Shown here: piece after piece, positions 29,823 through 42,811 of the stretch
How positions within the stretch are numbered: position 1 is the first letter of the stretch
How the letters are laid out: each line of letters starts with the position of its first letter
Origin: Brassica napus
Lineage: Eukaryota > Streptophyta > Magnoliopsida > Brassicales > Brassicaceae
Length of the DNA: 64,000 bases
NCBI RefSeq assembly: GCF_020379485.1
Contig: NC_063439.1
Coordinates: 25,110,098-25,174,097 of the forward strand
Reading direction: 5' to 3'
Position numbers and translations under genes: made by a program
The notes under the pieces: model-generated
What the model saw: the letters and a program-made list of their open reading frames with translations, nothing else
Told to the model about the DNA's origin: nothing
The model's database searches: none

Positions 29823-31580
29823 ATGGTTCTCGACGGAAACGGCGGTGGTGTATGGTTAGGCGGCGGCGGCGGCGGCGGAGGAGGAGAACGGGTGCAGGAG
29901 GAGGAGAACGAGGAAGCTTCGTGGGGGAGGAATCAAGAAGACGGTGGTCAGTTCAAGCCTATGCTTGAAGGTGGTGGTGATTGGTTTACTAGTAACCAAC
30001 CACATCCACAAGATCTCCAGATGCTACAGAGCCAGCAAGACTTCAGATTCCTCGGTGGGTTTGGTTTCAACCCCAACGACAATCTTCTTCTTCTTCAACA
30101 CTCCATGGACTCGTCTTCTTCCTGCTCTCCCTCTCAGGCTTTTAGCCTCGACCCCTCTCAAGCTTCGTTCTTGGCTGCTGCTAACAACAAGTCTTGTCTC
30201 CTCAACGTTGTTCCTTCCTCCGCAAACCCTTTTGACAATGCCTTCGAGTTCGGGTCGGATTCTGGTTTCCTTAACCAAATCCAAGCTCCGGTTTCGATGG
30301 GGTTCGGTTCGTTGACGCAGCTGGGAAGCTCTGTCCCTGACTTCTTATCTGCTCGGTCGCTTCTCCCGCCGGAAAACAACAACACAGCGCCCTTATGCGG
30401 CGGAGGAGGAGGTGGAGGTGGGTTCACAGCGTTGGAGCTGGAAGGGTTTGGGAGTCCAGCGAGTTTTGTTGGGAGCAGACCGAAAGTTCTGAAGCCTTTA
30501 GAGGTCTTGGCGTCGTCTGGCGCACAGCCTACTCTGTTCCAGAAGCGTGCAGCGATGCGTCAGAGCTCTGGAAGCAAGATGGGGAACTCGGAGAGCTCGG
30601 GGATGAGGAGGCTGAGCGATGATGGAGATATGGATGAGACTGGGGTTGAGGTTTCAGGGCTGAACTATGAGTCTGATGAGCTGAACGAGAGCGGTAAAGC
30701 TTCTGAGAGTGTTCAGAACGGAGGAGGTAAAGGGAAGAAGAAAGGGATGCCTGCTAAGAATCTGATGGCTGAGAGGAGAAGGAGGAAGAAGCTTAATGAT
30801 AGGCTTTACATGCTTAGATCAGTTGTCCCCAAGATCAGCAAAGTAAACTATTAATTACTTCTCTCTTATTTGATTATAGCATAGTTTCTTGTGATAAGAT
30901 TTGGTTTGGTTTTGTGGATTTGCAGATGGATAGAGCATCAATACTTGGGGATGCAATTGATTATCTAAAGGAGCTATTACAAAGGATCAATGATCTTCAC
31001 AACGAACTTGAGTCAACTCCAACTGGATCTTTGCCTCCAACTTCATCAAGCTTCCATCCATTAACTCCCACACCTCAGACTCTCTCTTGCCGTGTCAAGG
31101 AAGAGTTGTGTCCCTCTTCTTTGCCAAGCCCTAAAGGCCAGCAAGCAAGAGTAAGGCTTATAATGTGTGGTGTTTTTCGTTTCATGGTTGAGATACTTAC
31201 TCTTGCTTTGTTATCCACAGGTTGAGGTTAGATTAAGGGAAGGAAGAGCAGTGAACATTCACATGTTCTGTGGTCGTAGACCTGGTCTGTTGCTAGCTAC
31301 CATGAAGGCCTTGGATAATCTTGGATTGGATGTTCAGCAAGCCGTCATCAGCTGTTTCAACGGGTTTGCCTTGGATGTTTTCCGCGCTGAGGTGAGAACA
31401 ATAACAATACACCTACCTTTCACTTCAAACATTTGAAAATTTTACAAGATTTTTTGTAGTAACATGTTTTCTTTTGTGTGTGTGTGTGAATATCAGCAAT
31501 GCCAAGAAGGACAAGAGATATTGCCTGATCAAATCAAAGCAGTGCTTTTCGATACAGCGGGATACGCTGGTATGATCTGA
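29823..31580 (+). CDS. ICE1: ICE1/SCREAM, MYC-type bHLH transcription factor
   Basis: Four exons (29823-30842, 30926-31150, 31221-31391, 31497-31580) join in frame to 499 residues; the Arabidopsis protein has 494. The N-terminus has [12 protein letters not shown] and a glycine run of nine. The basic helix-loop-helix spans about residues 309-365 ([20 protein letters not shown], then [19 protein letters not shown] across the first intron). The C-terminal ACT-like domain includes [20 protein letters not shown] and the end [23 protein letters not shown]1 binds E-boxes in CBF/DREB1 promoters in the cold and pairs with SPCH, MUTE and FAMA in the stomatal lineage. Two poly-Gly runs (near residues 14-22 and 194-201) come from GGC/GGA repeats and may vary in length between alleles. 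Confidence 0.97.
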
Positions 31581-32387
31581 GCTGATCCTGAGTCAAGTTC
31601 CTTGAGCATCTGATGAAGCAGAGTTAGAAGAACTAAAGCCCTTTAAATCTGCAATTTTCTTCTATGTTTTCTTTTTATTTACTAAACCTGTTTGAACTAA
31701 GCATGACTTCAAACCTTTTTTTTTAGCAATGTTAACTTTATTATGTTTCAGCTCCTCAAGCTATGATTAATAATTTCTTTTTTACATTTATGACATTTTA
31801 ATGAGTTCTCTCTCAAAGAAGAGCAAAATATTAGTCAAGCTAGTTTTTGAGTTTCAGACAGAGAATCTAATGCGAGTTTAACAGACAAAGCAGTCCGAGG
31901 TTTATAAGGAGATGGCTTGGGTAACATGATGATGATGTTAGAAAGAAGTACGCATTGAGATTTGAAGAATGAACAGAGAAAAAAAAAAGACGGTAAAGGA
32001 AGATGGCAGAGCAAACGAAAAGGCCCCCCCACCATTTTTTGTCTTTTCTTTTTCATTAATTGCTCAAAAAAAATCAAAACTTTGGGTATGAATGTCAAGC
32101 AGGATAAAAGCAGGAGAAATGCAGTAGATATATTGATGCAGAATGAACTGCATTTATGTTCTATTCACCATTAAAACGCAGATATAAAATTAATTAATAA
32201 ATTATTAGAATCCTGCATGCAGATTAATAGTATGTTGATTTTTGAACTGCAGATAAAAAGAGGAAGGAGGGAATTCGTGATGTGCAGGTGACCAATGAGC
32301 ATCTTTAGTTTGTTTTTTCGTTTTTTTTTCTTTTTTAATCTTTCATCTATAAATGATACAGTATAATATTTTATTTTTTTGATTAAA

Positions 32388-33010
32388 AATAAGTTAGACT
32401 TTATATTCATTAATACTGAGTGAATATTTATCTATTCTTTTAAAATATATTATGACATATACATGCAGTTTCATGTTTTATTTAGTTAATTTTATATTTT
32501 AATAAAAACAGCATTTTATCTTATGTTTAATTAGTTTTCTTAATATTTTTGGTTGATTCATATATCTACATCTATTAAAAAATAATTCAAAAAATTAAGG
32601 TACACGTTTAATTAGTTTTTCAATGAATTATTAAAATTTTAATATGCTTAAAATAAGTTAAAATTTATATTCAATAATACTTAGTAAAAAAGTTACTAAT
32701 TCTCTACAGATATATTATAACACAGGTATGCATTTTTATCTTCTACTATTTGATTACTGTTTTTTTATAATATCATAAAATAGTTAAATAGTACATATGA
32801 ATTTTTTTACGCATCCATTTAAATGAAAAAATGTGTTGTATTAGTTAATTTAATAAATTATGAAAAATTATGTTACAAATAAGTTAAATTTATGACTAAT
32901 AGTATTCAATATTTTTTTAAAATTTTTTTTACAACATATATATTATAACATATGTAAGTATTTTTATAAACAGTGTACTTTGTATCAACTATTTTCTTTA
33001 ACTTCACTAA
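32388..33010 (+). repeat. Three diverged direct repeats, ~225-265-bp period
   Basis: Segments beginning AATAAGTTARAWTTTAT recur at about 32388, 32652 and 32878, each followed by a stretch like AATACTNAGTRAA and then TATATTATRACAYAT. Spacing is unequal (about 264 and 226 bp). The block may be a decayed satellite or the interior of a non-autonomous transposon; no termini were found. Confidence 0.5.
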
Positions 33011-33641
33011 TAAATCATATTTACATTGATATTAAAACATATATAGTATAGTTCATTTTGTTTTTATTCTTGATAATAAGTAATATAATTTAAATAATTA
33101 ATATTTGTTTATAAATTGTTATATTTTAATATTTTTGTATCCTTTTAAAATATATGATCAATAAAAATCATGTATTATATATTCAAAAATTAATAAATAT
33201 TTTCATATAAATTAGTTTAATAAATTTATGCTTATACTTTCATATTTGATAATTCATAATTTAACTGCATATTATTTTATAATAACTTAATATCAATGAA
33301 ATATTAAACGTATTTTTTTGTTCTTGCATATACATTTATGCATTTTATATTTTGAAAATTTAAATGAAGAGTTTGTTGATACAATAACATATGTAAAAAT
33401 GACAATATTAGTTATATAGTTGAACAAAATGGTATGAAATAAGCAAAATCAAATAAAGTTACAAAAAATAAGAGCAAAACAAGAATACTCTTTATAATTT
33501 ATGCAAAACAAGAATACTCTTTGTCAGCATGATATTTATTACTTATTTATAATCAGCTGTATTATGTTTAGATATTTAATTTTCATTAAAAAAATTCAGC
33601 ATATATTTAGATACAATAATTTATTGAAAAAGTTTGATCTT

Positions 33642-33752
33642 CATTTGTTCTGCTTGATCTGCATGATCTGCATTTGTTCTGCTTGATCTGTATTTGTTCT
33701 GCTTGATCTGCATTTATGTTTGATCTGCATTTTTTGATCTGCGTTACCCATT
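33642..33752 (+). repeat. Imperfect ~20-bp tandem repeat
   Basis: Repeats of a unit like TTGATCTGCATTTGTTCTGC occur about five times with point changes and shortened copies. It lies in non-coding DNA. Confidence 0.75.
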
Positions 33753-34608
33753 CGAAGCCAAATTTGTAATATCCGTTGTTTCCGTACATAAATGTAAAGG
33801 TAGACAGGAGACAGAGTTAATGGCGGTTAGAGACAGAAGAGAGAGATCGTCACGAGAACCTAGAGGATGTGATGAATGATGATGAATGCATAGATAGTAA
33901 AGTCGTGGGGCCTTCTAAATTGAATCTTTCAAAAAATAAAAAATAAACTAAGCTTTTAGGGTTTTGATTTGAGCTCTGAATGAATTTCTATCTCTCTCTG
34001 TACTCTCTTGTATGATTAATGAAGTCCTCGTGACTCCAGTTGCTAATGTTCTCTTTTGATGATTCAAACAGTTTCGTACTTTTCTTATCGTTTTCTCAGC
34101 AAAAGTCTTGCCCTTTTTGAGGTTTTAAACTTTTCAATATCCAAGTGAAAAAAAGCTCTTACTCTTCGTCATGATGTCATCTCCTTGTTCATTAAATTAT
34201 AATCATTTTTCTTTGCTAATCAAATCCGTATCTTCTCTTAACAGTCTGCTACTAGCCTACTAGTATTGTACTAGTAGAGTTTCTCATCCAAAGCAAGAAA
34301 AAAAAAAGAAGAGATTTGCCGAGGGGGTGTCTGGTTTCTTTATTGCCAGTTGCTGCAGAACAAGTTCAATAGAAAGGTGACGGAAGAGTGTCTACCAGCA
34401 TCAAACACGAACCATGCCGCGTAAACATGGGTTAATGCCATTTTTAGCTACTCAATGCCAACTTTTAACTCAAACACACACACAAACATACTAATGAAAT
34501 AGAAAAAGAGGTGATGCAATATTTTATTAATCCACATTGGACATTTATTAAGAGTCCAGTCCAGTGAAGGCTTTTTAAAAAAGACCACAACGTCTGTTAC
34601 TTGAAAAT

Positions 34609-37600
34609 CTATGTTGTTGTTGCTCTCTCTTCACCAACCAATTCAATGTGATCATCAAACCTGATCAAGAAGGTTCGGATTTCCATTGGAGCAAGCTCAA
34701 CCACTAGCTCTTCCTCGTCCACAGCTTCTCCTCTCTTCACTTCTTCCCCTGCCGAGCCTTCTACTTTCCAGACTAGCCTTCTCTTCTCCATTTCCGCTTT
34801 CTCTTGGTTCCCTGAGAGACTTGTCTCTTTCACTTTGCTTATCTGTTCAAGCAATTAACAAGAAACAGATTGTTTTTGTTAGGACACAATGACACAAATA
34901 AGAGATGAGTTGTCTTGTCTCTTTTTGCGTACCTTTTTGTTGTTGAATAGTTTCTTTAGCTCTACTTTTGTCATGACTGAGTACTCACTATCCTCCCCAA
35001 CCTTCACAAGGGTTAAAAAGACATCGACAGAAAAAGCAGAGTACAATCAGTCAACAATTAGTAAAAGCTGATGGGATTCTAGAGCCAATTAGTAGATTGA
35101 TCGATACTTCTTATTTTATACATGTAATCTTAACAAAAACCAACATAATCGTCCGGAAATATAATATATCACTGAGGATTAATCGCATAGTCAGCTTTTC
35201 AGAAGTATAAGCACGTAAACAAAATTGGTTATAGGTGAAAAATACACACTAGACGTGACGGGTTCGTTCTACATTCAATCAAAAGTTCTGCAAGCTTTAG
35301 TTTTTCTTTTCCTGCTACATAATGCAAGTTTGCCAATTTCTCTAATTATTTGCTATCCTAATCGGAATCTTAGGCCTAGAGTTACACTACAAGTCTACAA
35401 CTACAACTAAAAGCATATAGAGGACGAGTAAGAACCTCGAACAAGTGAGCAAGCCTTAAAAGAACTTCCCCATTTTCCAACTCCTGAAAGGTTTAGGATT
35501 AAACATTTATGTAGTCAGCAAATAAAAACACTTATGGCATAGTTGCAATATAGAATCCAATTAACCTGGAGGGTGAGTAATGCGACGTTATTTGGTAATG
35601 AGTATGACGGTTCAAACGCTGAGAATGTCGTCTTATGTGAATTAATCCAATGATCTCCTTCCTACAAGCAGAATCTCATATGTCACTTCCCTATCTCAAA
35701 GAAGTGAGGAGAGTAAATATTGTTTATCTATTACAGAGCAACCTGTTCCGTGAATGCCAGAAGCAGTGGAGAATATATTTCTTGACCAAATGTTCGACGC
35801 CATCTTGCACCATCTCCAGGTTTGTCTATCTGTACGTAAAACTTCCCTCGTATCTACAAAACAACTCAAAGCAAAGCAAACTGATTCAGGCTAAAAAGGA
35901 GACGATCTGGTTCTACTGGAAAAACCTACTGTCACATTTTCCCTTAAAGCTGATACTTTGCCACTTGGACGACTAAAAATGAGATGAGAACTTAAGATTA
36001 CCGTCAATCCTTTGCATCCATCAGGGAGACAGACGGTTTCGTTAAGAATCTCGCCAACACCTCTAATGTCATCATGAAGCATTCTCCTGAACGAATGAGA
36101 AAAAAGAAGGTAAAACACAAGCAAAACCACATATGCTTGTCTTGGTAATATAGAGAAAGTTAGTGGACAGACCGATGAAGCATCAACTCGATCTGGCCGT
36201 CCTCTAAGCTGGATCCCCCCACAGCGCGATCTACCAACACCGATAGCTCTGAAGTTTTATCTTGCATGTATATCCCAAGATTTATCTGGAAGAAAAGAAT
36301 ATGTTAGACAAAAGGCATATATAATATAGTGCAGACATATCACGATTAGGAATCTCAGATGGATTTGATGTCTTACAGGATAATAGTTCCCAGCAACTGG
36401 TTGGTACACTTGCAAGTCCCAATCTGTTCTGAAGTCCCTAACCTGCAAGAAATTATAACAAAGTATGTCTCAATAAAACAATACAGTTGGTACAAGTAAA
36501 ATATAAACACTACACGCATGAAGTTTGCATCTATACCCGTTTGATGAAGTCTCGACCGTTAGAGTCTGTGTAAAATGTTCCATTTGTCTTCATGGTGGTT
36601 GTAAGTTTAGTGATAACCTCCTTGCTATTACCATCATCAGCTGGGATAGGCCCAACCTAGAAAGCAGGAAATAGTAAGACTGCAATTGTGAATTATCTTC
36701 ATCAGTTTAAAACGAAGATATGTGAAGATAGAGAGAGATCGGCTCACAGTGAACTCAATTTCAGCATGTTCTTTTCCCTTGTACACTCTGGTAATCTGTA
36801 CATGAACATACCCATCACAAGGTAAAGCAGTTATAGCTACTATAACATACTTAGAAATGTTCGAGAGCAACACATAATTGTAAGAGAAGTAACCTGTGAT
36901 ATCCAGGAGTTAAACTCTTGGTGCACTTCATCAAACAAAGGTCCCCGAACAACAGTCAATTGAGCCTGAGCCAGGCAAGACAATTAGTTTACGCACGGTC
37001 AGGAATTAAGGTTGCAGAGGCAGTCAAAAGTCTTACCTGTCCTTCAGATTTAATTGGACGTGAACCATCTGGTCGAAAAACGTAAGCTCCAGAAGCCTGA
37101 TAAGTATATGAAAACGGTTTAAAACATGATACGAATATAATGAAGTAAGCGAGATTGTATCTGTTAGAGAGCTGAACCTGTGGATCCTTGTCAGTTCCAT
37201 TGCTTCCAATGTAATAAGCATATGTTTGTTCTGCAGTAACCTTGAAATTTACCCCAAATCATCATCAGATCATGCCTACATTTCGAATGGAAATGTAGGG
37301 ACGTCTAGATTAAAAAAAAAACAAAGGCACACACACCTGACTTTTGGTACTTAAATAACGACTCATTTTCACACCCTCTTCTGAATAGAGTAACTTCAGA
37401 TTTCCTTGGCCAACTTCTACATCTTGATTCAAGCTTCCAGAAGTAACATATGACGCAGATAGTCCACGCCCTTAAATCAAATTAGAAAACAAAGATGCAA
37501 ATAAGTAAAATATGACTGTTGGAACCAGTGAGAACCAATTGTCATGACTACTAGAGTCAGAATACATGAAGTTTTATTTTAAGATTCTATCATTCACAAC

Positions 37601-40600
37601 TAAATTTACCACACAATAGTACACATTCTGGAACAAAACTAACCTGTTCGTCCAGTTTCTGAGATGACATACGAGCTGAACCCAAGAGGTGGTACTGAAG
37701 CTATAAATGCAAGCACATGTTTAGAAGTATCCTTTGGTGATCTTCCAAGATATGCTTTGACATATTCCTTTCTTATTCTCAGTGTGATGTCTGAAAGAGG
37801 TAGAATCTGCGACACGACTTCTTTCCCAGACGCATCTTTCACGATAACATTTTCAGACGACACCTAGTAGAAGTAATCACATACATTAGGTAAATGCTGG
37901 AATGAATGGCACATAATATTGTATAATTAACAATGATGAAGTGAGAGCTTCACCGATCAACAAGAGATTGAAAAGTACTTACAGGAACTCGGACAACTTC
38001 CTCCCGTTTCCATCCTAGAGAATTGTACACAACAACCACCTACAAGGAGAGATTAATGTAAACAGAATATACAACAACTAACCAAGAGGTTCACGACTTC
38101 ATTGACTGAAAGTGCATCACCTTGGCAAACTTACCAGGCTTTTGCCGCTGGACAAACGAGCTTCAGATGCTGGACAGTAACTAATATTAAGCAAGGGACA
38201 CTGCCAATATGATACACAAGACAAAAACATCTTAACCCATTAGAATACGATACGTCGTTGGAACTTGAGTCATTAAAATGTTTATGAAAAATGCTATAAA
38301 GAATCTTCTTAAAGTTTATGTTGCCTGAAGCAACGGAAAAAATAATAAAAGCGATCTCAAAGTCTTCTAAACTCTTCTAGTCCGGTCATAATATTATTGG
38401 AATCCTAGAAAAAATCTTAAACAAGCACATTACCTGCTGAAATTTTGTGTCGGGATTCTTCTCATCAGTACTTGATTTTGATGCTGATAAAAAGGAAAGG
38501 GAAGAGGCAACCAACTTCTCGGCCTAGTAAGGATCATAAATAAAATTCTTAAACAACTGAACAAACAAGAGAAAATGGTTTCCTAAAAAACACAAGAGAT
38601 GCCTGCTAACTAAAAAAGCACCTGCAGGTAACCCATTGAGAGTCTAAGAGCATAATCTGCAGCCACATGCTGTCTTTGTGTACCACTAACTGCATCATGG
38701 TGTTGCGCAATTGCCAAAGCATCAGCTAACATATCAGTTGTTGGTCCTGAACTGCTCCTACCTCTCAAGAATTCCAATTGTCGAGCTGCCTGTTTAAAAA
38801 CAGACGAGGCCAAGTAAGAATGGAGCTAAAAGAAACCACAAATCGATGAACTTTTATAAAAATATTAAGCCATACCAGATAGTAACCGCTTAGATCCCTC
38901 ACATATCTTTTAAACGCTGGCCTGCTCGTAAAGTACCCTGTCCAGTATGCATTAGGTTTGTCCGCATACCTGTCACAAGTAAATGTAGTATTTTATATAA
39001 TTTCCAGGCATTTGAACATTTAGAGAGTTAGATCCGAGACAATCAAACTCACGGGAAGAAATCATCAGTCTTGAGGGGCCACGACTCGTTTGCAGCATAT
39101 TTTGCATCGGTGTAGATAGATGGTGTCGAATACAGAACATTTAGACGCCCATCCTGGATTGCGCAAATGACAAGGGAATAAAAGATTGGTATTTGATATT
39201 TAATGAAATCCAACTGAAACGAGTTCGCTAGTATAAAAAGACAGTGTACCTTGTTAACATAATGAATAAACTTGTCCATCTGTCTGTACCATGAATATGC
39301 ATACTGGTACCGGAAGTCAGTTCCCATTAACCACATGATATGATTTGTCCTGGTTACATTGACCTTGACAAGAGAAATCCAAGTAAAAACATTATGATAT
39401 ATCACAGCAAAAAAAAAACTCTTTATTTTTGCTGTTTTCAAGGGGGAAAAAAGATATGATATTTACCTGTGCAAGGGCTGCAGCTACAAAGTCGTTGACA
39501 CGCTCTTGAACATTGAAGTCAAAAAGGCTAGGATCATCCTATATTCAAGATCCTTTATCAAGTGGACGTTCAAGCAAAGTTAAAACACAGAACATCAGGT
39601 TCGATTGCTTTTACCTGGATAGGAGGTGATACATCATTTATCTCAAATGTGAAACCATCAGGAGGGTCATAATGTCTTGGGAATACTCCGGTGAATATCT
39701 ACAAGCAAAATGAAAATAGCAATGAGACAACGCCAGCTAAATATATGCAAACAACAGAACTATAATGTGAGCTTTAACAGTTTTAACTTTTAACCTGTGA
39801 AGATGAGGCTAGGGACTTGGAACCTTGCCAAATAACCTCAAGTGTCTTCTCTCTTAATCTCTTTGCACGATCTTGGTAGTCAATTCTAGCGAAAAACAGC
39901 GAGTCAAAGCCTAACTGTAGAAGAAACCAAAGGGTTGTCCAATCTAATTAACTTGAGCTGACACAGGCTAATCATTCACGTACATTCACTTTGATTCTCT
40001 GTGAATTGAAAATAACCAAATGATGAACAAATCATACCTCCGCACCAAGCAAGTAAGCTTGTACCGCAGAATGTCCAAACGGATCGATTTGCCAACCGAC
40101 TCTAGGAACCTGACCAAACTCACTTTTGATAAACTGATGGCCTAGTGTTGTCTGATCAATCATGTCAATATAATGCGGAGTCGCCTCATCGTGCATACAC
40201 ATTCCACCATTTCTGCAAATAACCACATATCAAGAAACATACAAGACACTAAAAACAAAACAAAAAAAGATGAGATCAAATAAAACGCACATGAACTCAA
40301 GTTGACCAGAGTCAACAAGCTTCTTCACCTTAACCTTCTTGGCATTGCTTTGTTGCCTCCACCATCTTTCAAAGAACGCCTAAGACAACATTCAACCACA
40401 CCTAATTTCATCAGTAAACAAAAAAAAAAAAAAAAAAAACTAATCCATATTAGAGAATCTCACCATCTCAACATAGATGAACTTTCTATTTTGATCGTCC
40501 AGCAACGAAGCGATGACAGATTCGATTACATTCTCAACACAAGCTCCCTGTTCAATCAAATCCACAACAAAACCAAACCCTAAATTCGCAGAATCCAATT

Positions 40601-40857
40601 CTTACTCTTCTACTTCCATAAGATAAGAGAGTGAAGAAGAGTACCCGAATGGAGTTATTGGCGCCGACGTAGTACTGGTCAACGGTCTTGAGCCATCCGA
40701 CGTCGTCGTGGGAGTGAGGAACCAAGTGAACATTGATTTTCTCAGGGACGATTCTCGGTGCTGTGTTGTACTCTATGTACTCGGAGCTGACGACGCCGAT
40801 CACGATCGTCGCCAGGAGAAGATGGAGAGGAAAGGAGTGGAAACATTTGACCGCCAT
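34609..40857 (-). CDS. Alpha-mannosidase, glycoside hydrolase family 38, 29 exons
   Basis: I could place 29 exons with GT..AG borders, from the ATG at 40857 (exon 1 40645-40857) to the last exon (34609-34842), about 1,020 residues in all; one or two small borders may be off by a base. The N-terminus is a hydrophobic signal peptide ([15 protein letters not shown]). HSHDDVGW is the zinc-binding GH38 signature and [10 protein letters not shown] carries the catalytic nucleophile Asp. Later exons include [20 protein letters not shown]. This fits the vacuolar/lysosomal-type acid alpha-mannosidases that trim N-glycans; from memory the counterpart is At3g26720. The length and exon number agree with the family, and no stop was seen in the exons examined. 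Confidence 0.94.
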
Positions 40858-41270
40858 GGACGCGTGAGAGCTCAGAGGAGCGTGAAGATCAATGTACAGA
40901 GACGAGTGTTTTTGTAGAGGACGAAGAAGAGAGAGACGCGCGTGAAGAAGAATCGAAAGTGACGTTGTCCTCTCAGATAATTTAATTTAATTCCAGTTAC
41001 AAAAAAAAAAAAAAAATAATTTAATTTAATTTTTATTTTGTTGATAATTAAAAGTAGAGATAGACTTTATCCACTTCCTTACCAATAAGAGACAATTAAG
41101 AGCACGTTTTTAAGAAATAATAAAATTATATTCCGTAATGTGTTAATTAGAATACTGAAATGTTGCTTGTGGGAGAAGTGATAACAATGGTCCATAAGAA
41201 ATTGAATTATTGCGCCAGCCTAAGCGAATGATTGATGTCTTGCTGATGATTTTTTGTTCCCAATATAATC
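40858..41270. other. Mannosidase promoter and leader
   Basis: About 0.4 kb upstream of the mannosidase start. It is AT-rich past 40970 and interrupted at 41271 by the target site of a LINE insertion. No gene recognised. Confidence 0.5.
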
Positions 41271-41286
41271 GAAGTTAAGGGAAAAT

Positions 41287-41973
41287 TGGATATTCACTTG
41301 GAGCAAGAAGCGCTGAATGCACTTGGAGTAGAGGAGTTTGGTTCAGATATTCGACTCCAAGATATGCATTCATTACATGGATAGCCATTCATAATAGGCT
41401 ATCAACGGGTGACAGGATGATGAGATGGGGAGGGACTGTGAACACAGCTTGCTCATTGTGTGATGAACTGATGGAAACTAGAGACCATCTGTTCTTTGAT
41501 TGCAGATACTCAGCAGAGATTTGGGAGAATCTTGCAAGAGGAGTGATGGGTAATGAGTACACAAGAAGCTGGAGGGAAATAGTGGCATTGATCTCCACAA
41601 ATCAGAAAACTCTCCAGCAGTTCACACTGAGGTATATATTTCAAACAACTGTACATGGGATATGGAGAGAAAGAAATGGAAGAAGACATGGAGAGAAGCC
41701 GTTGAATACAGCAACACTGATAAGAATTTTGGAGAAAAACACTAGAAACAGATTTGCTTCAGTTCAGCAAATGGGAGACGCAAAGATGGAGAATGGGCTC
41801 AGTTTCTGGTTTTCAACAAGATTAGATGCAAGTTCATAGATGAGTATAGATTAAGAAAAGAGTGAAAAATTTCTTATATATGTAGCATTGTAAATATGTA
41901 AACAAAGGGGTTTTTTGGATTGAATAAAATTTAACATTCATTAAAAAAAAAAAAAAAAAAAAAAAAAAGAAAA
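41287..41973 (+). mobile_element. 5'-truncated LINE insertion with poly(A) tail and 16-bp target-site duplication
   Basis: GAAGTTAAGGGAAAAT occurs at 41271-41286 and again, identically, at 41974-41989. Between them is the last ~690 bp of a LINE: the C-terminal coding region, a short 3' UTR and a poly(A) tract of about 28 bases (from 41943). Perfect duplications and a long A tail indicate a recent event. Truncation at the 5' end is the usual outcome of target-primed reverse transcription. Confidence 0.95.
41288..41839 (+). pseudogene. LINE ORF2 C-terminal fragment (zf-RVT region)
   Basis: The frame is open from the insertion point to a stop at 41839. It contains the conserved VWFRYSTPRYAFITW and RLSTGDRMMRWG, then the zinc-finger-like CSLCDELMETRDHLFFDC (C-x2-C-x7-H-x4-C form) and SAEIW of the reverse transcriptase-associated zinc-binding (zf-RVT) domain. 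The endonuclease and polymerase domains are missing, so it cannot act. The frame has no internal stop, again pointing to a recent origin. Confidence 0.9.
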
Positions 41974-41989
41974 GAAGTTAAGGGAAAAT

Positions 41990-42811
41990 ACCAAAATACA
42001 AACTAGAGGAGAGATGGGACCCGTTGATTTCTCGTGGGCTGAGTTAAGCTGAGCCTAATCCAAATCAATAAAAGCCCATTTCTCTGATTGACAACTACTA
42101 AAACATTATTCGAAATATAATTCATGTAGAATTGTTAGTGTTATTTTATTTGAAACATTACGTATAATTGTTAGTAATATTTTATTTAAAATATTACTTA
42201 CGTAGAATTATACTCTTATAAGGAACAAAAAAATTAATTTTCATCAAAAATTTTGAATAAATAAAAGGTTTCAGGCAATGTTTAAAAAATCACTGACCGG
42301 TAAATAAACGTGTTTTATAGAGGATTATTGATTAGTCTCGGATGCAAAAACACTGCTTAAATCAGTTTTTAGAAAACTAGTTTTAGATATATAGATTTGA
42401 AATACTTGGAGAAACTCTAAATTTGTATGACTAAAAATTTTAAAATCTGTAAATCCGTGGAATTTTTTAAACGGAGGTGTATATCATGTAACTTAACTCT
42501 CTTTTGAAAAGTAGACATTTTCAGATCAAACTTAAATGTGTATTTTCAATGATTCTACTAGATAATTTAGGAGTTTAACCTATAAGCAAAAAAGAAAGAA
42601 AAAGACAATAAAATTGCTCAAGCAATTGAACTAACAATTCCATTCTCATGACACAATAATACATATTTAAATTGTAAATCCAATTAGTTTATTATGAAGT
42701 ATGGACTATGAAAATGAGTCGAATTTTAAACTCATACTTGAACAGTTATATCAACAATTCTCTCCCAAAAAAATAAGAAAAGCAAAAATGGGATTTGAGT
42801 GTGTTTTGTGT
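41990..42811. other. Intergenic, CCB1 3' flank
   Basis: AT-rich DNA between the LINE fragment and the CCB1 stop. An AGCCCAT motif occurs near 42073. No gene recognised. Confidence 0.5.

Larger units (their letters stand above)
31581..34608. other. Intergenic, repeats only
   Basis: About 3 kb of AT-rich DNA between ICE1 and the mannosidase, both of which end here, so it holds two 3' flanks and no promoter for them. Diverged direct repeats (32388-33010) and a short tandem repeat (33642-33752) are listed separately. No coding sequence was recognised. From memory, Arabidopsis has further genes between these two (At3g26730/At3g26740), which I could not find here. Confidence 0.6.
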
